From Pseudarthrobacter sp. NamE5 (GTDB lineage Bacteria > Actinomycetota > Actinomycetes > Actinomycetales > Micrococcaceae): DNA of 64,000 nucleotides. The stretch is taken from assembly GCF_005796225.1 (NCBI RefSeq), contig NZ_VAHO01000012.1, positions 57,647-121,646 of the forward strand, in the 5' to 3' direction. This document shows positions 8,666 to 17,302 of the stretch, in pieces. The position numbers and the translations under genes are program-made. Each line of letters starts with the position of its first letter. Position 1 is the stretch's first letter. The notes beneath the pieces are model-generated. The model did no database searches and had not been told where the DNA came from. It saw nothing but the letters and a program-made list of their open reading frames with translations.

Positions 8666-9643
8666 CTAGAACAGTGCCACCTTGGAAACCGCAGGAAAGA
8701 TGCGGTCCAGTTCAGCGAGATCATCGGCTCCGGGCACCCAGCCGGCCGCAGCAGCATTCTGTCGGACCTGTTCCGGCCTGGTGGCGCCGGCGATGACGCT
8801 CGCCACGGGGGGCTGGGCGGCAAGCCATGAGAACGCCACCTCGATCTCCGTGAGTCCCCGTTCCTTTGCAAAGCGGCTGAACCGGTCCAGCTGGTCCCAG
8901 TCTGCCTCGTCCACCAGGTGCCGGCGGGTGTGGCTGAGCCGCGACCCTTCCGGGGCGTGGCCCGGGGAATACTTGCCGGTCAGCAACCCGTTGGCCAGGG
9001 GGAAATACGGCAGGACTCCCAAACCGAATTCCGCGGCAGCGGGTGTTACTTCGAGCTCGGCCCGCCGGTCCAGGAGGTTGTAATGGTTCTGGGTAGAGAT
9101 GAAGCGGGCGCCGCCCAGTTCACGGGCAACGTACTCGGCCTGGGCGATCTGCCAGCCGGCCATGTTGGAGTGCCCGATGTAGCGGACCTTGCCTGCGGCA
9201 ACCAGGGCATCGAGGGCGGCCAGGGTCTCATCGACGGGCGTCAGCGGGTCCGGGGTGTGGAACTGGTACAGGTCGATCCAGTCCGTACCCAGCCGCAGGA
9301 GCGAAGCCTCCACCGCCTGGATGATGTACCGCCGCGAACCCCGGGCGCCAAAGTCAGGACCGTTGGCGCCCTTCATGTCCATTCCAAACTTCGTGGCCAG
9401 GACGACGTCGGCCCGCCGGCTGCCGAGGGCCTTTCCGAGCATCGTTTCGCTCAGGCCGGGCTCGCGGCCGTAGCTGTCAGCGACGTCAAACAGCGTGATC
9501 CCGGCATCGAGCGCAGCATGGACCACCGCGTCAGTGGCTTCCTGCGACTCTGTGGCGGTGTTGGCGCGGCCAAGGTTGTTGCAGCCCAGGCCCACCGTGG
9601 ACACGGTCAGGCCGGACTTTCCAACGCGGCGGTAGGTGGTCAC
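8666..9643 (-). CDS. Aldo/keto reductase
   Basis: A 325-residue NADPH-dependent (beta/alpha)8 oxidoreductase. The catalytic tetrad is recognisable as Asp and Tyr in DVADSYGREPGLSE, Lys in VLATKFGMD and His in DLYQFHTPD. C-terminal cofactor-binding segments (SVIAGATRPEQVRQN) are present. GTG at 9643 is preceded by TAGGAG. It sits 7 bp after an unrecognised gene and 6 bp before the nucleoside hydrolase, so all three are co-transcribed. The substrate cannot be told from sequence. Confidence 0.88.
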   Translation of the reverse strand: MTTYRRVGKSGLTVSTVGLGCNNLGRANTATESQEATDAVVHAALDAGITLFDVADSYGREPGLSETMLGKALGSRRADVVLATKFGMDMKGANGPDFGARGSRRYIIQAVEASLLRLGTDWIDLYQFHTPDPLTPVDETLAALDALVAAGKVRYIGHSNMAGWQIAQAEYVARELGGARFISTQNHYNLLDRRAELEVTPAAAEFGLGVLPYFPLANGLLTGKYSPGHAPEGSRLSHTRRHLVDEADWDQLDRFSRFAKERGLTEIEVAFSWLAAQPPVASVIAGATRPEQVRQNAAAAGWVPGADDLAELDRIFPAVSKVALF

Positions 9644-9650
9644 GGTACTC

Positions 9651-10211
9651 CTAAAGACTGAAGCCGCTGGCGGGCTTGGCGGAGTGCTTGAGTTTGAAGT
9701 TTTCCGGATCGGTGTACGGGGCCGCTCCGATGCTCAGCTTGGTGAAGTCGAGGTCCTCGCCACGGGCGCAGACCTTGATGGCGTTGACGGCCTTGTTCAC
9801 ATCGGGGCAGAGGCAGAAGATGTTCAGCTTGTAATCGGTGAATTCGGAGCGCTCCACCGTTCCCAGTCCGCGCCAGGCGAGATGGCTGATCAGGGCGTCT
9901 TTGGCCTTCTCCTCAAGGTAGCGGTCCCGGTCAGTGCCCTCCCTGGTTTTGAGGGCGAACTGGGCAACCACCCAGAACTGTTCCTCGTCGGGAATCTCGG
10001 CGTAGCCGTCCCCGGAGCACTGGGCGGCGAAGGCATCCAGGAGGCTTTCGGCGGCCTGCGGGTCCGGAACGTCTGTCTCCTCGGTCTTGCTCTGGTGCCC
10101 CACCACGCCGAAATTCATCACGAACTGCTGGTAATCCTCGTCGTACCAGGCCTCCCGGAAGTGGAGGGTACCCTCGTCGTCGCGCTTGTAGACCCTGACT
10201 ATTCCGCTCAT
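9651..10211 (-). CDS. Conserved-looking hypothetical protein, acidic, 186 residues
   Basis: I do not recognise this family. The 186-residue product is soluble with no signal peptide or membrane segment. It begins [18 protein letters not shown], followed by an aromatic region (AWYDEDYQQF then NFGVVGHQS) that faintly resembles a WGR-type fold, and three Cys in the C-terminal half (IFCLCPDVNK and VCARGED). ATG at 10211 overlaps the DUF402 stop (ATGA), which decides the start over an in-frame codon at 10232. Its tight coupling to DUF402 and the aldo/keto reductase shows it is a real, co-translated gene. No function is proposed. Confidence 0.75.
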   Translation of the reverse strand: MSGIVRVYKRDDEGTLHFREAWYDEDYQQFVMNFGVVGHQSKTEETDVPDPQAAESLLDAFAAQCSGDGYAEIPDEEQFWVVAQFALKTREGTDRDRYLEEKAKDALISHLAWRGLGTVERSEFTDYKLNIFCLCPDVNKAVNAIKVCARGEDLDFTKLSIGAAPYTDPENFKLKHSAKPASGFSL

Positions 10212-10825
10212 TTGCGCCCCTTTGAAAACCATTCGGCGTCGGTGCCGTCGAACGGTGCCTGCTGCGCCTTGACGGCCTGGTAAAGCTGGTCCGTCTCATC
10301 CTGGATGAGGTTCACCAAACTGGATGGATAGTTCATCGCGGCGCTGTGCTCGGCGAACTCGTCTTCATCGTCCACGAACACGCCCCGTGCAGCAGTCCTG
10401 ATCACGTCGAGGTCCATGTCGATCACGTGGAACTCGGTCAGGCCGGTGCGAATGGCGGTCCACTCGTGCGCCACGGCAAGGTCCACATAGACCCGCACCC
10501 GGTTGGGATGGGCGTCGTCGTAGAAGGTTGCCACCCAGTGCCCGGACCTCGGCACCAGCAGCACGGCGTCCGACTTTGTGTAAAAGGCCGCGCCGGGACG
10601 CGAGCAGAACTCGTTGGTTCCCTGGAAGATCCACCAGCCGTGCCGGTCTTCGCCGAGGTAGCGGCCCGGAACCACCCAGTGCGCCTTGCCATTCCACTTC
10701 CGGTTGCGCGAGACCACCAACTGGCCAGGCTCCAGTCCCGCAGGGATCCGTGTTGTGGTGGTGTGCCGGCGGACCTCCATGTCCCCCAGCGGTCCGGGAT
10801 ACTTGAGTGAGTCTTCTTCCCTCAC
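10208..10825 (-). CDS. DUF402 family protein (nucleoside diphosphate phosphatase-like fold)
   Basis: A 205-residue DUF402 protein. Recognisable features are the [21 protein letters not shown] strand region, the [10 protein letters not shown] turn and the acidic metal-binding block [13 protein letters not shown] / [10 protein letters not shown]. Members of this fold hydrolyse nucleoside tri/diphosphates or bind RNA. GTG at 10825 overlaps the dxs stop (GTGA). An internal ATG at residue 16 preceded by GGGGG is an alternative start. Coupling to dxs is direct; no metabolic link to isoprenoid synthesis is evident. Confidence 0.8.
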   Translation of the reverse strand: MREEDSLKYPGPLGDMEVRRHTTTTRIPAGLEPGQLVVSRNRKWNGKAHWVVPGRYLGEDRHGWWIFQGTNEFCSRPGAAFYTKSDAVLLVPRSGHWVATFYDDAHPNRVRVYVDLAVAHEWTAIRTGLTEFHVIDMDLDVIRTAARGVFVDDEDEFAEHSAAMNYPSSLVNLIQDETDQLYQAVKAQQAPFDGTDAEWFSKGRK

Positions 10826-12795
10826 AGGATCGGAAGACTGCCGGTGGTGGGATGCTGGCGCCCCGGCAGGGGCCGCGCGAACGGGACCTTCGTTCCCAAA
10901 ACCTGCGCAACGACGTCGTGCGTGACCTGCTGCGCCGTCAGGCCCACGCGTTCCAGGACCTGGTTGCGGGTGCCGTGGTCCAGGAATTCCACGGGGAGTC
11001 CTACCTCGTTCAGTGCGGTATCGACGCCTGCTGCCCGCATTTCCTGGCGGATCCGGGAGCCGACGCCGCCGGCCCGGACGCCGTCCTCGATGCAGATCAC
11101 CAGCCTGTGATGGGAGGCCAGGGCGATGATGGACTGCGGGACGGGAAGTACCCAGCGCGGATCCACCACGGTGGTGCTGATGCCCTGCGCCCCGAGCCGG
11201 TTGGCCACGTCCAGCGCCAACTCCGACATGGCGCCGACGCTGACGATCAGGACGTCATTTTCCGTCGAACCGCTGGGCCTGCGGGACAGCACGTCCACGC
11301 CGTCGCTGAGCCGCTCCAGCGCTTCCACCTCGGCACCCACAGAACCCTTGGAGAACCTGACCACGCTGGGCGCGTCGCTGATGGCCACGGCCTCGCGGAG
11401 CTCCTCGCGCAGCCGGGTGGCGTCCCGGGGTGCCGCCAGGTGGAGGCCCGGGACGATCTGGACCATGGACATGTCCCACATGCCGTGGTGGCTGGCGCCG
11501 TCCGGGCCGGTGACGCCGGCGCGGTCCAGGACAATGGTCACCCCTGCCCTGTGCAGGGCAACGTCCATCAGGAGCTGGTCGAAGGCGCGGTTCAGGAACG
11601 TGGCGTAGACGGCGACCACCGGGTGCAGTCCGCCGAACGCCATGCCCGCGGCAGAGGTGAGGGCATGCTGTTCGGCGATGCCGACGTCGACAACGCGGTT
11701 TGGGTGCCTCGCGGCGAACTTGTGCAGGCCCACGGGGATCAGCATGGCACCCGTGATGCCGACCACGTCCTCGCGCTCATCGGCGATGGCAGCGATCTCG
11801 TCGGCGAAAACGGAGGTCCAGGATTGCGCGCCCGCGGCGCCGGTGGGCTCACCGGTCTCGGGATCGATAATTCCTACCGCGTGGAACTGGTCGGCCTCGT
11901 GGGCCCGCGCCGGGGCATAACCATGGCCCTTTTCGGTCATGGCATGGACAATCACCGGACCGTTGTAGTGCTTGGCCGTAGCGAGTGCGTGTTCCATGGC
12001 CTGAAGGTTGTGACCGTCCACCGGGCCGATGTACTTCATGCCGAGATCCTCGAACATGCCCTGCGGGGCCCACCAGTCCTTGACGCCCTTTTTCATGGCG
12101 TGCAGGCTCTTGTAGGTGAACTGGCCCGCCGGGCCACCGTTCTGGAGCTTTTTCTTCCACCAGTCCAAAGCGACTTCGTAGGCAGGTGCCGTCCGGAAGG
12201 AGTCGATGGTGGGGCGCAGCGAGGCGAGGTAGTCGGCGAAACCGCCCACAGTAGGCGCATAGGACCTGCCGTTGTCATTGACCACGATGACAACGCGGCG
12301 CTTCTTGTCCGCGGCGATGTTGTTGATGGCCTCCCACGCCATGCCGCCAGTGAGCGCCCCATCCCCCACAATGGCGACGACGTGCCGGTCGCCTTGCCCG
12401 GTCAGCTGCCGGGCCCGGGAGATGCCGTCCGCCCAGGACAGGGATGAGGACGCGTGTGAGCTTTCCACGACGTCATGCTCGGACTCGGCCCGGGAGGGGT
12501 AGCCGGAAATGCCGCCTTCCTGGCGGAGGGTGCTGAAATCCTGGCGCCCGGTCAGCAGCTTGTGGACGTAGGACTGGTGGCCGGTGTCGAAAACAATGCT
12601 GTCACGGGGCGATTCAAAGATGCGGTGCACGGCAAGCGTCAGCTCCACCACGCCGAGGTTGGGTCCGAGGTGTCCGCCCGTCTGTGAGACGTTCGTGATC
12701 AGGAAATCCCTGATCTCCGAAGCCAGCTGCGTCAGCTGCTCTTCGGTCAAACCGTTCAGGTCCTGCGGTTTCCGGATGGTGTCCAAGATTCCCAA
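10822..12795 (-). CDS. dxs: 1-deoxy-D-xylulose-5-phosphate synthase
   Basis: A 657-residue thiamine-diphosphate enzyme that condenses pyruvate and glyceraldehyde 3-phosphate to DXP, the first step of the MEP isoprenoid pathway. Visible motifs are [17 protein letters not shown] with the catalytic His, [14 protein letters not shown], the ThDP motif [17 protein letters not shown], and the transketolase-like middle domain with [17 protein letters not shown]. The start is TTG at 12795: the frame has no ATG nearby, and AAGGAGGGG lies about 4 nt upstream. Length and motifs are complete. It heads a minus-strand chain with DUF402. Confidence 0.95.
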   Translation of the reverse strand: MGILDTIRKPQDLNGLTEEQLTQLASEIRDFLITNVSQTGGHLGPNLGVVELTLAVHRIFESPRDSIVFDTGHQSYVHKLLTGRQDFSTLRQEGGISGYPSRAESEHDVVESSHASSSLSWADGISRARQLTGQGDRHVVAIVGDGALTGGMAWEAINNIAADKKRRVVIVVNDNGRSYAPTVGGFADYLASLRPTIDSFRTAPAYEVALDWWKKKLQNGGPAGQFTYKSLHAMKKGVKDWWAPQGMFEDLGMKYIGPVDGHNLQAMEHALATAKHYNGPVIVHAMTEKGHGYAPARAHEADQFHAVGIIDPETGEPTGAAGAQSWTSVFADEIAAIADEREDVVGITGAMLIPVGLHKFAARHPNRVVDVGIAEQHALTSAAGMAFGGLHPVVAVYATFLNRAFDQLLMDVALHRAGVTIVLDRAGVTGPDGASHHGMWDMSMVQIVPGLHLAAPRDATRLREELREAVAISDAPSVVRFSKGSVGAEVEALERLSDGVDVLSRRPSGSTENDVLIVSVGAMSELALDVANRLGAQGISTTVVDPRWVLPVPQSIIALASHHRLVICIEDGVRAGGVGSRIRQEMRAAGVDTALNEVGLPVEFLDHGTRNQVLERVGLTAQQVTHDVVAQVLGTKVPFARPLPGRQHPTTGSLPIL

Positions 12796-12870
12796 TGACC
12801 CCTCCTTCAGTGGTAGACGTGCCGTTTAACTCTAACGCCTTGGTTCAGGCGCAAAGCCCACAGGGAAAGC

Positions 12871-12907
12871 CGAAGCCCCGGCTGGTCGCTGACCGGCCGG
12901 GGCTTCG
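12871..12907 (-). terminator. Strong hairpin terminator downstream of acnA
   Basis: Arms CGAAGCCCCGGC (12871-12882) and GCCGGGGCTTCG (12896-12907) form a perfect 12-bp stem, and the intervening bases add an inner GGTC/GACC stem. It lies 28 bp after the acnA stop and before dxs, on the minus strand, with only a short T-rich tail (GCTTTCCC). Confidence 0.8.
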
Positions 12908-12934
12908 GAAGGTGTTGCCTGCTGGCAGGAACCG

Positions 12935-15760
12935 CTAGTTCGCGGAGATCTGCCGCAGGACGTACTGCAGGATGCCGCCGTTGCGGTAGTAGTCGGCTTC
13001 ACCAGGGGTATCGATGCGCAGCACGGCATCGAAGGTGGTGGCGGAGCCGTCTTCCGCGGTGGCCGTGACCTTGAGGGTCTTGGGCGTGGTGCCTTCGTTC
13101 AGGGCGGTGACGCCCTCAACCGAGAAGGTTTCCGTGCCGGTCAGGCCCAGGGTTGCGGCGGACTCGCCGGCCGGGAACTGGAGCGGCAGGACGCCCATGC
13201 CGATGAGGTTGGAGCGGTGGATGCGCTCGTAGCTCTCGGCAATGACGGCCTTGACACCCAGCAGGGCGGTACCCTTGGCAGCCCAGTCGCGGGACGAGCC
13301 CGAACCGTATTCCTTGCCGGCCAGGACCACCAGCGGGGTGCCGGCTGCCTGGTAGTTCTGCGCGGCGTCGTAGACGAATGCCTGCGGGCCGCCTTCCTGG
13401 GTGAAGTCGCGGGTGAAGCCACCCTCGACGCCGTCCAGGATCTGGTTCTTGATGCGGATGTTTGCGAACGTTCCGCGGATCATCACCTCGTGGTTGCCGC
13501 GGCGGGATCCGTAGGAGTTGAAGTCCTTGCGCTCCACACCATTGGCCAGCAGGTACTGTCCGGCGGGGGTGTCGGACTTGAAGGAACCGGCCGGGGAGAT
13601 GTGGTCCGTGGTGACCGAATCGCCCAGCTTCAGGAGGACGCGGGCGCCCGTGATGTCCTTGACCGGCTCCGGCTGCGCCTGCATGCCCTCGAAGTACGGG
13701 GGCTTCCGGACGTAGGTGGAGTTCGGATCCCAGGCGAAGGTGTCACCGGCGGGGGTGTCCAGGGCACGCCAGCGCTCGTCGCCGTCGAAGACGCCTTCGT
13801 AGCCCTTGGCGAACATCTCCTTGTCAATCGAGGAATCGATGACTTGCTGGACCTCAACGGGGTTGGGCCAGATGTCCTTCAGGAAGACGTCATTGCCGGC
13901 CTCGTCCTTGCCGAGCGCGTCGGTGTCGAAATCGAAGTCCATGGAACCGGCCAGGGCGTAGGCGATGACCAGCGGCGGGGATGCCAGGTAGTTCATCTTG
14001 ACGTCCGGGTTGATCCGGCCTTCGAAGTTGCGGTTGCCGGACAGGACAGCCGCGACAGCGAGGTCGTTAACCTGGACGGCTTCGGAGATCTCTGCTTCCA
14101 GCGGGCCGGAGTTGCCGATGCAGGTGGCGCAGCCGTAGCCCACGATGTAGAAGCCGAGCTTCTCGAGGTAGGGGGTCAGGCCGGACTTCTCGTAGTAGTC
14201 CGTGACAACCTTCGAGCCGGGGGCAACGGAGGTCTTGACCCACGGCTTGGCGGTCAGGCCCTTTTCGACGGCGTTGCGCGCCAGGACCGCGGCGGCCAGC
14301 ATGACGGACGGGTTGGACGTGTTCGTGCAGGACGTGATGGAGGCGATGGTGACCGCTCCGTGATCCAGTTCGAACTCGCGGCCGTCTGCCATCTTCACCG
14401 GGACGGGGCTGGAGATGCGTCCCGCTCCCCCGTGCGCAGCCGAGTACTTCGGCGGTTCGCGGTCGGTGTCGGAAATGTTGGTGGCTCCGGCAGTGAAGGA
14501 CGGGGCGTCCGAGGCCGGGAAGGTCTCCTCGAGCGACTCGTCCAGGGTTCCGGCGTTCGCGTCGTGGGCGACGTAGTTCCTGAGGTCGTGGCGGAACTCG
14601 TCCTTGGCCTCGGTCAGTTCGATGCGGTCCTGCGGGCGCTTAGGGCCTGCGATGGACGGCACAACCGTGGACAGGTCCAGTTCGAGGTACTCGGAGAACT
14701 TGATGTCGCGGGACGGATCGTGCCAGAGGCCCTGCTCCTTGGAGTAGGCCTCCACGAGGGCAACGTTCTGCTCGGAGCGGCCAGTGAGGCGCAGGTAGTC
14801 CAGGGTGACATCGTCGATGGGGAACATTGCGGCGGTGGAGCCGAATTCCGGACTCATGTTGCCGATGGTGGCGCGGTTGGCGAGCGGCACAGCGGCCACC
14901 CCTTCACCGTAGAACTCGACGAATTTGCCCACCACGCCATGCTTGCGGAGCATCTCGGTGATGGTCAGCACAACGTCGGTTGCCGTGGCGCCGGCAGGAA
15001 TGCTGCCGCTGAGCTTGAAGCCCACAACGCGCGGGATCAGCATGGAAACGGGCTGGCCGAGCATGGCTGCCTCGGCTTCGATGCCGCCCACGCCCCAGCC
15101 GAGCACACCCAGGCCGTTGACCATGGTGGTGTGCGAGTCTGTACCGACGCAGGTGTCCGGGTACGCACGGAGGGCGCCGTCCACTTCGCGGGTCATGACG
15201 GTGCGGGCCAGGTATTCGATGTTCACCTGGTGCACGATGCCGGTTCCCGGCGGGACAACCTTGAAGTCGTCAAACGCGGTCTGGCCCCAGCGCAGGAACT
15301 GGTAACGCTCCCCGTTGCGCTGGTATTCGATCTCCATGTTGCGCTCCAGTGCGCCGGAGTTGCCAAAGGCATCGATCTGGACCGAGTGGTCAATCACCAT
15401 TTCGGCCGGTGCCAGCGGGTTCACCCGCTTGGGGTCCCCGCCCAGTTCCTTGACCGCTTCACGCATCGTCGCCAGGTCAACCACGCAAGGAACGCCGGTG
15501 AAGTCCTGCATGATCACGCGTGCCGGCGTGAACTGGATTTCTGTATCGGGCTGGGCGTTGGGATCCCAGCCTGCCAAGGCGCGGACGTGATCGGCAGTGA
15601 TGTTCGCGCCGTCCTCGGTCCTCAACAGGTTTTCAAGCAATACCTTGAGGCTGAACGGAAGGTTTTCTGCACCTTCAACGGAGTTCAACCGGAAAATTTC
15701 GTACTCGGTTCCGGCTACATTAAGTTTGCCTTTTGAACCGAAGCTGTCCACAGTGCTCAT
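12935..15760 (-). CDS. acnA: Aconitate hydratase
   Basis: A 941-residue AcnA/IRP-type aconitase interconverting citrate and isocitrate in the TCA cycle. The three cluster-ligating Cys are in [14 protein letters not shown] and [33 protein letters not shown] and the C-terminal swivelling domain ([31 protein letters not shown]) are intact. An acidic linker of about 70 residues before the first Cys motif ([14 protein letters not shown] region) makes it slightly longer than the usual 890-930. ATG at 15760 has AGAGGAG upstream. A palindrome at 15812-15835 in the upstream region suggests transcriptional control. Confidence 0.96.
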   Translation of the reverse strand: MSTVDSFGSKGKLNVAGTEYEIFRLNSVEGAENLPFSLKVLLENLLRTEDGANITADHVRALAGWDPNAQPDTEIQFTPARVIMQDFTGVPCVVDLATMREAVKELGGDPKRVNPLAPAEMVIDHSVQIDAFGNSGALERNMEIEYQRNGERYQFLRWGQTAFDDFKVVPPGTGIVHQVNIEYLARTVMTREVDGALRAYPDTCVGTDSHTTMVNGLGVLGWGVGGIEAEAAMLGQPVSMLIPRVVGFKLSGSIPAGATATDVVLTITEMLRKHGVVGKFVEFYGEGVAAVPLANRATIGNMSPEFGSTAAMFPIDDVTLDYLRLTGRSEQNVALVEAYSKEQGLWHDPSRDIKFSEYLELDLSTVVPSIAGPKRPQDRIELTEAKDEFRHDLRNYVAHDANAGTLDESLEETFPASDAPSFTAGATNISDTDREPPKYSAAHGGAGRISSPVPVKMADGREFELDHGAVTIASITSCTNTSNPSVMLAAAVLARNAVEKGLTAKPWVKTSVAPGSKVVTDYYEKSGLTPYLEKLGFYIVGYGCATCIGNSGPLEAEISEAVQVNDLAVAAVLSGNRNFEGRINPDVKMNYLASPPLVIAYALAGSMDFDFDTDALGKDEAGNDVFLKDIWPNPVEVQQVIDSSIDKEMFAKGYEGVFDGDERWRALDTPAGDTFAWDPNSTYVRKPPYFEGMQAQPEPVKDITGARVLLKLGDSVTTDHISPAGSFKSDTPAGQYLLANGVERKDFNSYGSRRGNHEVMIRGTFANIRIKNQILDGVEGGFTRDFTQEGGPQAFVYDAAQNYQAAGTPLVVLAGKEYGSGSSRDWAAKGTALLGVKAVIAESYERIHRSNLIGMGVLPLQFPAGESAATLGLTGTETFSVEGVTALNEGTTPKTLKVTATAEDGSATTFDAVLRIDTPGEADYYRNGGILQYVLRQISAN

Positions 15761-15811
15761 CGCAGGACTCCTCTCGCAACAGTTTCATCTTTGTCGCGCG
15801 GTTGACCGCCT

Positions 15812-15835
15812 GCTAGTTAGGAGGTCCTAATTAGC
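15812..15835 (-). promoter_or_regulatory. Palindrome upstream of acnA, probable operator
   Basis: The 24-bp sequence has a perfect core TTAGGA-N2-TCCTAA (15817-15830) and outer GCTA (12-15) / TAGC (32-35) arms, 10 of 12 pairs matching overall. It ends 52 bp before the acnA start codon, in the promoter zone. The regulator is not identifiable; it does not match the Corynebacterium AcnR site or a DtxR/IdeR box as I remember them. Confidence 0.55.
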
Positions 15836-15886
15836 AACAGGACCCGAAAATTGCACACGGCCTGCCGAGAATACGGGCGCGACGTG

Positions 15887-15910
15887 GGACTACTACCGCC
15901 ATAGTAGTCC
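15887..15910. repeat. Perfect 9-6-9 inverted repeat between the methyltransferase gene and acnA
   Basis: GGACTACTA (15887-15895) and TAGTAGTCC (15902-15910) are exact reverse complements around CCGCCA. It lies 16 bp after the methyltransferase stop on the minus strand. It may terminate that transcript, although no T-run follows in that direction, or act as a second operator for acnA about 130 bp from its start. Confidence 0.55.
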
Positions 15911-15925
15911 AAAAGGGGCCAGGCA

Positions 15926-17302
15926 TCAGGGACCAGGTGTCAGCAGTGCTACGGTCTCCAGGTGGTGCGTGTGGGGATAGAGGTCCAAGGCCCGGAGGGC
16001 TGAGAGCTCCCAGCCCGCCGTCCGGAAATACCCAACGTCCCGGGCGAACGACGCCGGATCGCAGGATACGTAGGCAATGGCGCGGGGGTTCGCTGCCACC
16101 AGCTGGTTCACCACGGATTTTCCGGCACCTGCCCGGGGCGGATCAAGGATCAGCGCGTCAAAGTCCCGCGGTTTCCGGTGCAGGACCCGTTCCACCCGCC
16201 CCTGGACAATCTCCACCTGGGGCGCGGCGTGCAGGTTCTTCCGCGCGTCGCGGCTGGTTCCGGCGGAACCTTCTACAGAGAGAACAGAGCCCGTCTCCCC
16301 TACTGCGTCGGCCAGCACGGCAGTGAAGAGTCCAGCCCCGGCATAGAGATCGGCCACTACGGCACCGGGATGCAGGAACCCGCCGCCCTGGAGGAATTCT
16401 GTGACCGAACGCACAAGCGTTCCGGGCGCGTCGCGGTGGATCTGCCAGAATCCGGCTCCAGTCACCCGGTACTCGTGGCCGGCCGCCGTTTCCTGCACCC
16501 AGGTGCGGCCACGCAGCTGCTGTACTTCCTCGTTGACCGGGTTCAAAGCCGCGACGGATACCTCCCCGGGAAGCTGGGCGGCAATCGCGCCCAGCCGCTT
16601 GGGTTTGGTGCCTTCCGCCGGAGCCAGCAGCACCAGCGGACGGGAGCCGTTGGCCGGGGCGGCCACTTCCACCCGGTCCACGCCCTGCAAATCAATGTTC
16701 CACAGGCGCAGGTTGTTAATGGAGTCAGTCGCCAGCGGCATTTCCCGGACAGGAACGATGTGCCCCGAGCGGTGCGCATGCATTCCCAGTTTTCCGGCGG
16801 GGGTGACCGAGAAACTGGCGCGCGTGCGCCACCCCAGGCCGCTGCCGCCGTCGTGGGTTCCGCCTACAGCCTCGACGGTGCCGCCGGCCCAGCCGGGGAC
16901 ACCCTCGACGCCGGCAAGCCGCTTGAGCTGTTCAGCCAGCACGTCTGCCTTGAGGGCACGCTGCCGGGCAAGGCTGATGTGGCCGAACTCCGCTCCGCCC
17001 ACGGGCGGATGCCCGTGCTCCCACGCACGCGCGGGGTCAGCTGCATGCCAGAAGTGATCGACGCGGTCAGGGGATGGTTCGAGAACCTCCACCACGTCCG
17101 CCCGCCAGAATTTCGCCTTCTCTTCCGCATCCGTCAGCCGCACCCGCACTTTTTCGCCGGGAATGCCGTGCCGGACGAAGATTACGCGTCCCTCGTGCCG
17201 GGCGACACAGTGGCCGCCGTGGGCCACCGGGCCGATCTCCAGCACTGTTTCGGTGCCGGCTGCGCCGGTGCTTGCCGGCGATGTCTGTGTCTTCGCACTC
17301 AT
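15926..17302 (-). CDS. Class I SAM-dependent RNA methyltransferase (TrmA/RlmD family) with TRAM domain
   Basis: A 458-residue enzyme of the uracil-C5 RNA methyltransferase family. An N-terminal TRAM RNA-binding domain (about 15-75, with GPVAHGGHCVARHEGRVIFV) precedes the catalytic domain, which has the SAM loop DLYAGAGLFTAVLAD, the motif LILDPPRAGAG and the nucleophile region YVSCDPASFARD, then HHLETVALL. The CX5CX2C iron-sulfur motif of E. coli RlmD is not present. ATG at 17302 overlaps the APC permease stop (ATGA) and excludes 46 upstream residues. The target uridine (tRNA or 23S rRNA) is not determined. Confidence 0.88.
   Translation of the reverse strand: MSAKTQTSPASTGAAGTETVLEIGPVAHGGHCVARHEGRVIFVRHGIPGEKVRVRLTDAEEKAKFWRADVVEVLEPSPDRVDHFWHAADPARAWEHGHPPVGGAEFGHISLARQRALKADVLAEQLKRLAGVEGVPGWAGGTVEAVGGTHDGGSGLGWRTRASFSVTPAGKLGMHAHRSGHIVPVREMPLATDSINNLRLWNIDLQGVDRVEVAAPANGSRPLVLLAPAEGTKPKRLGAIAAQLPGEVSVAALNPVNEEVQQLRGRTWVQETAAGHEYRVTGAGFWQIHRDAPGTLVRSVTEFLQGGGFLHPGAVVADLYAGAGLFTAVLADAVGETGSVLSVEGSAGTSRDARKNLHAAPQVEIVQGRVERVLHRKPRDFDALILDPPRAGAGKSVVNQLVAANPRAIAYVSCDPASFARDVGYFRTAGWELSALRALDLYPHTHHLETVALLTPGP

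Noticed and set aside
13217..15736. An 839-codon open frame antisense to acnA
   Set aside because: It mirrors the codon bias of acnA, has low-complexity Gly/Val/Asp composition and no motif; a typical high-GC shadow frame.
15887..15910. GGACTACTA / TAGTAGTCC as another BlaI box
   Set aside because: The CTAC and GTAG half-sites are 10 nt apart, not 5 as in the four accepted operators.
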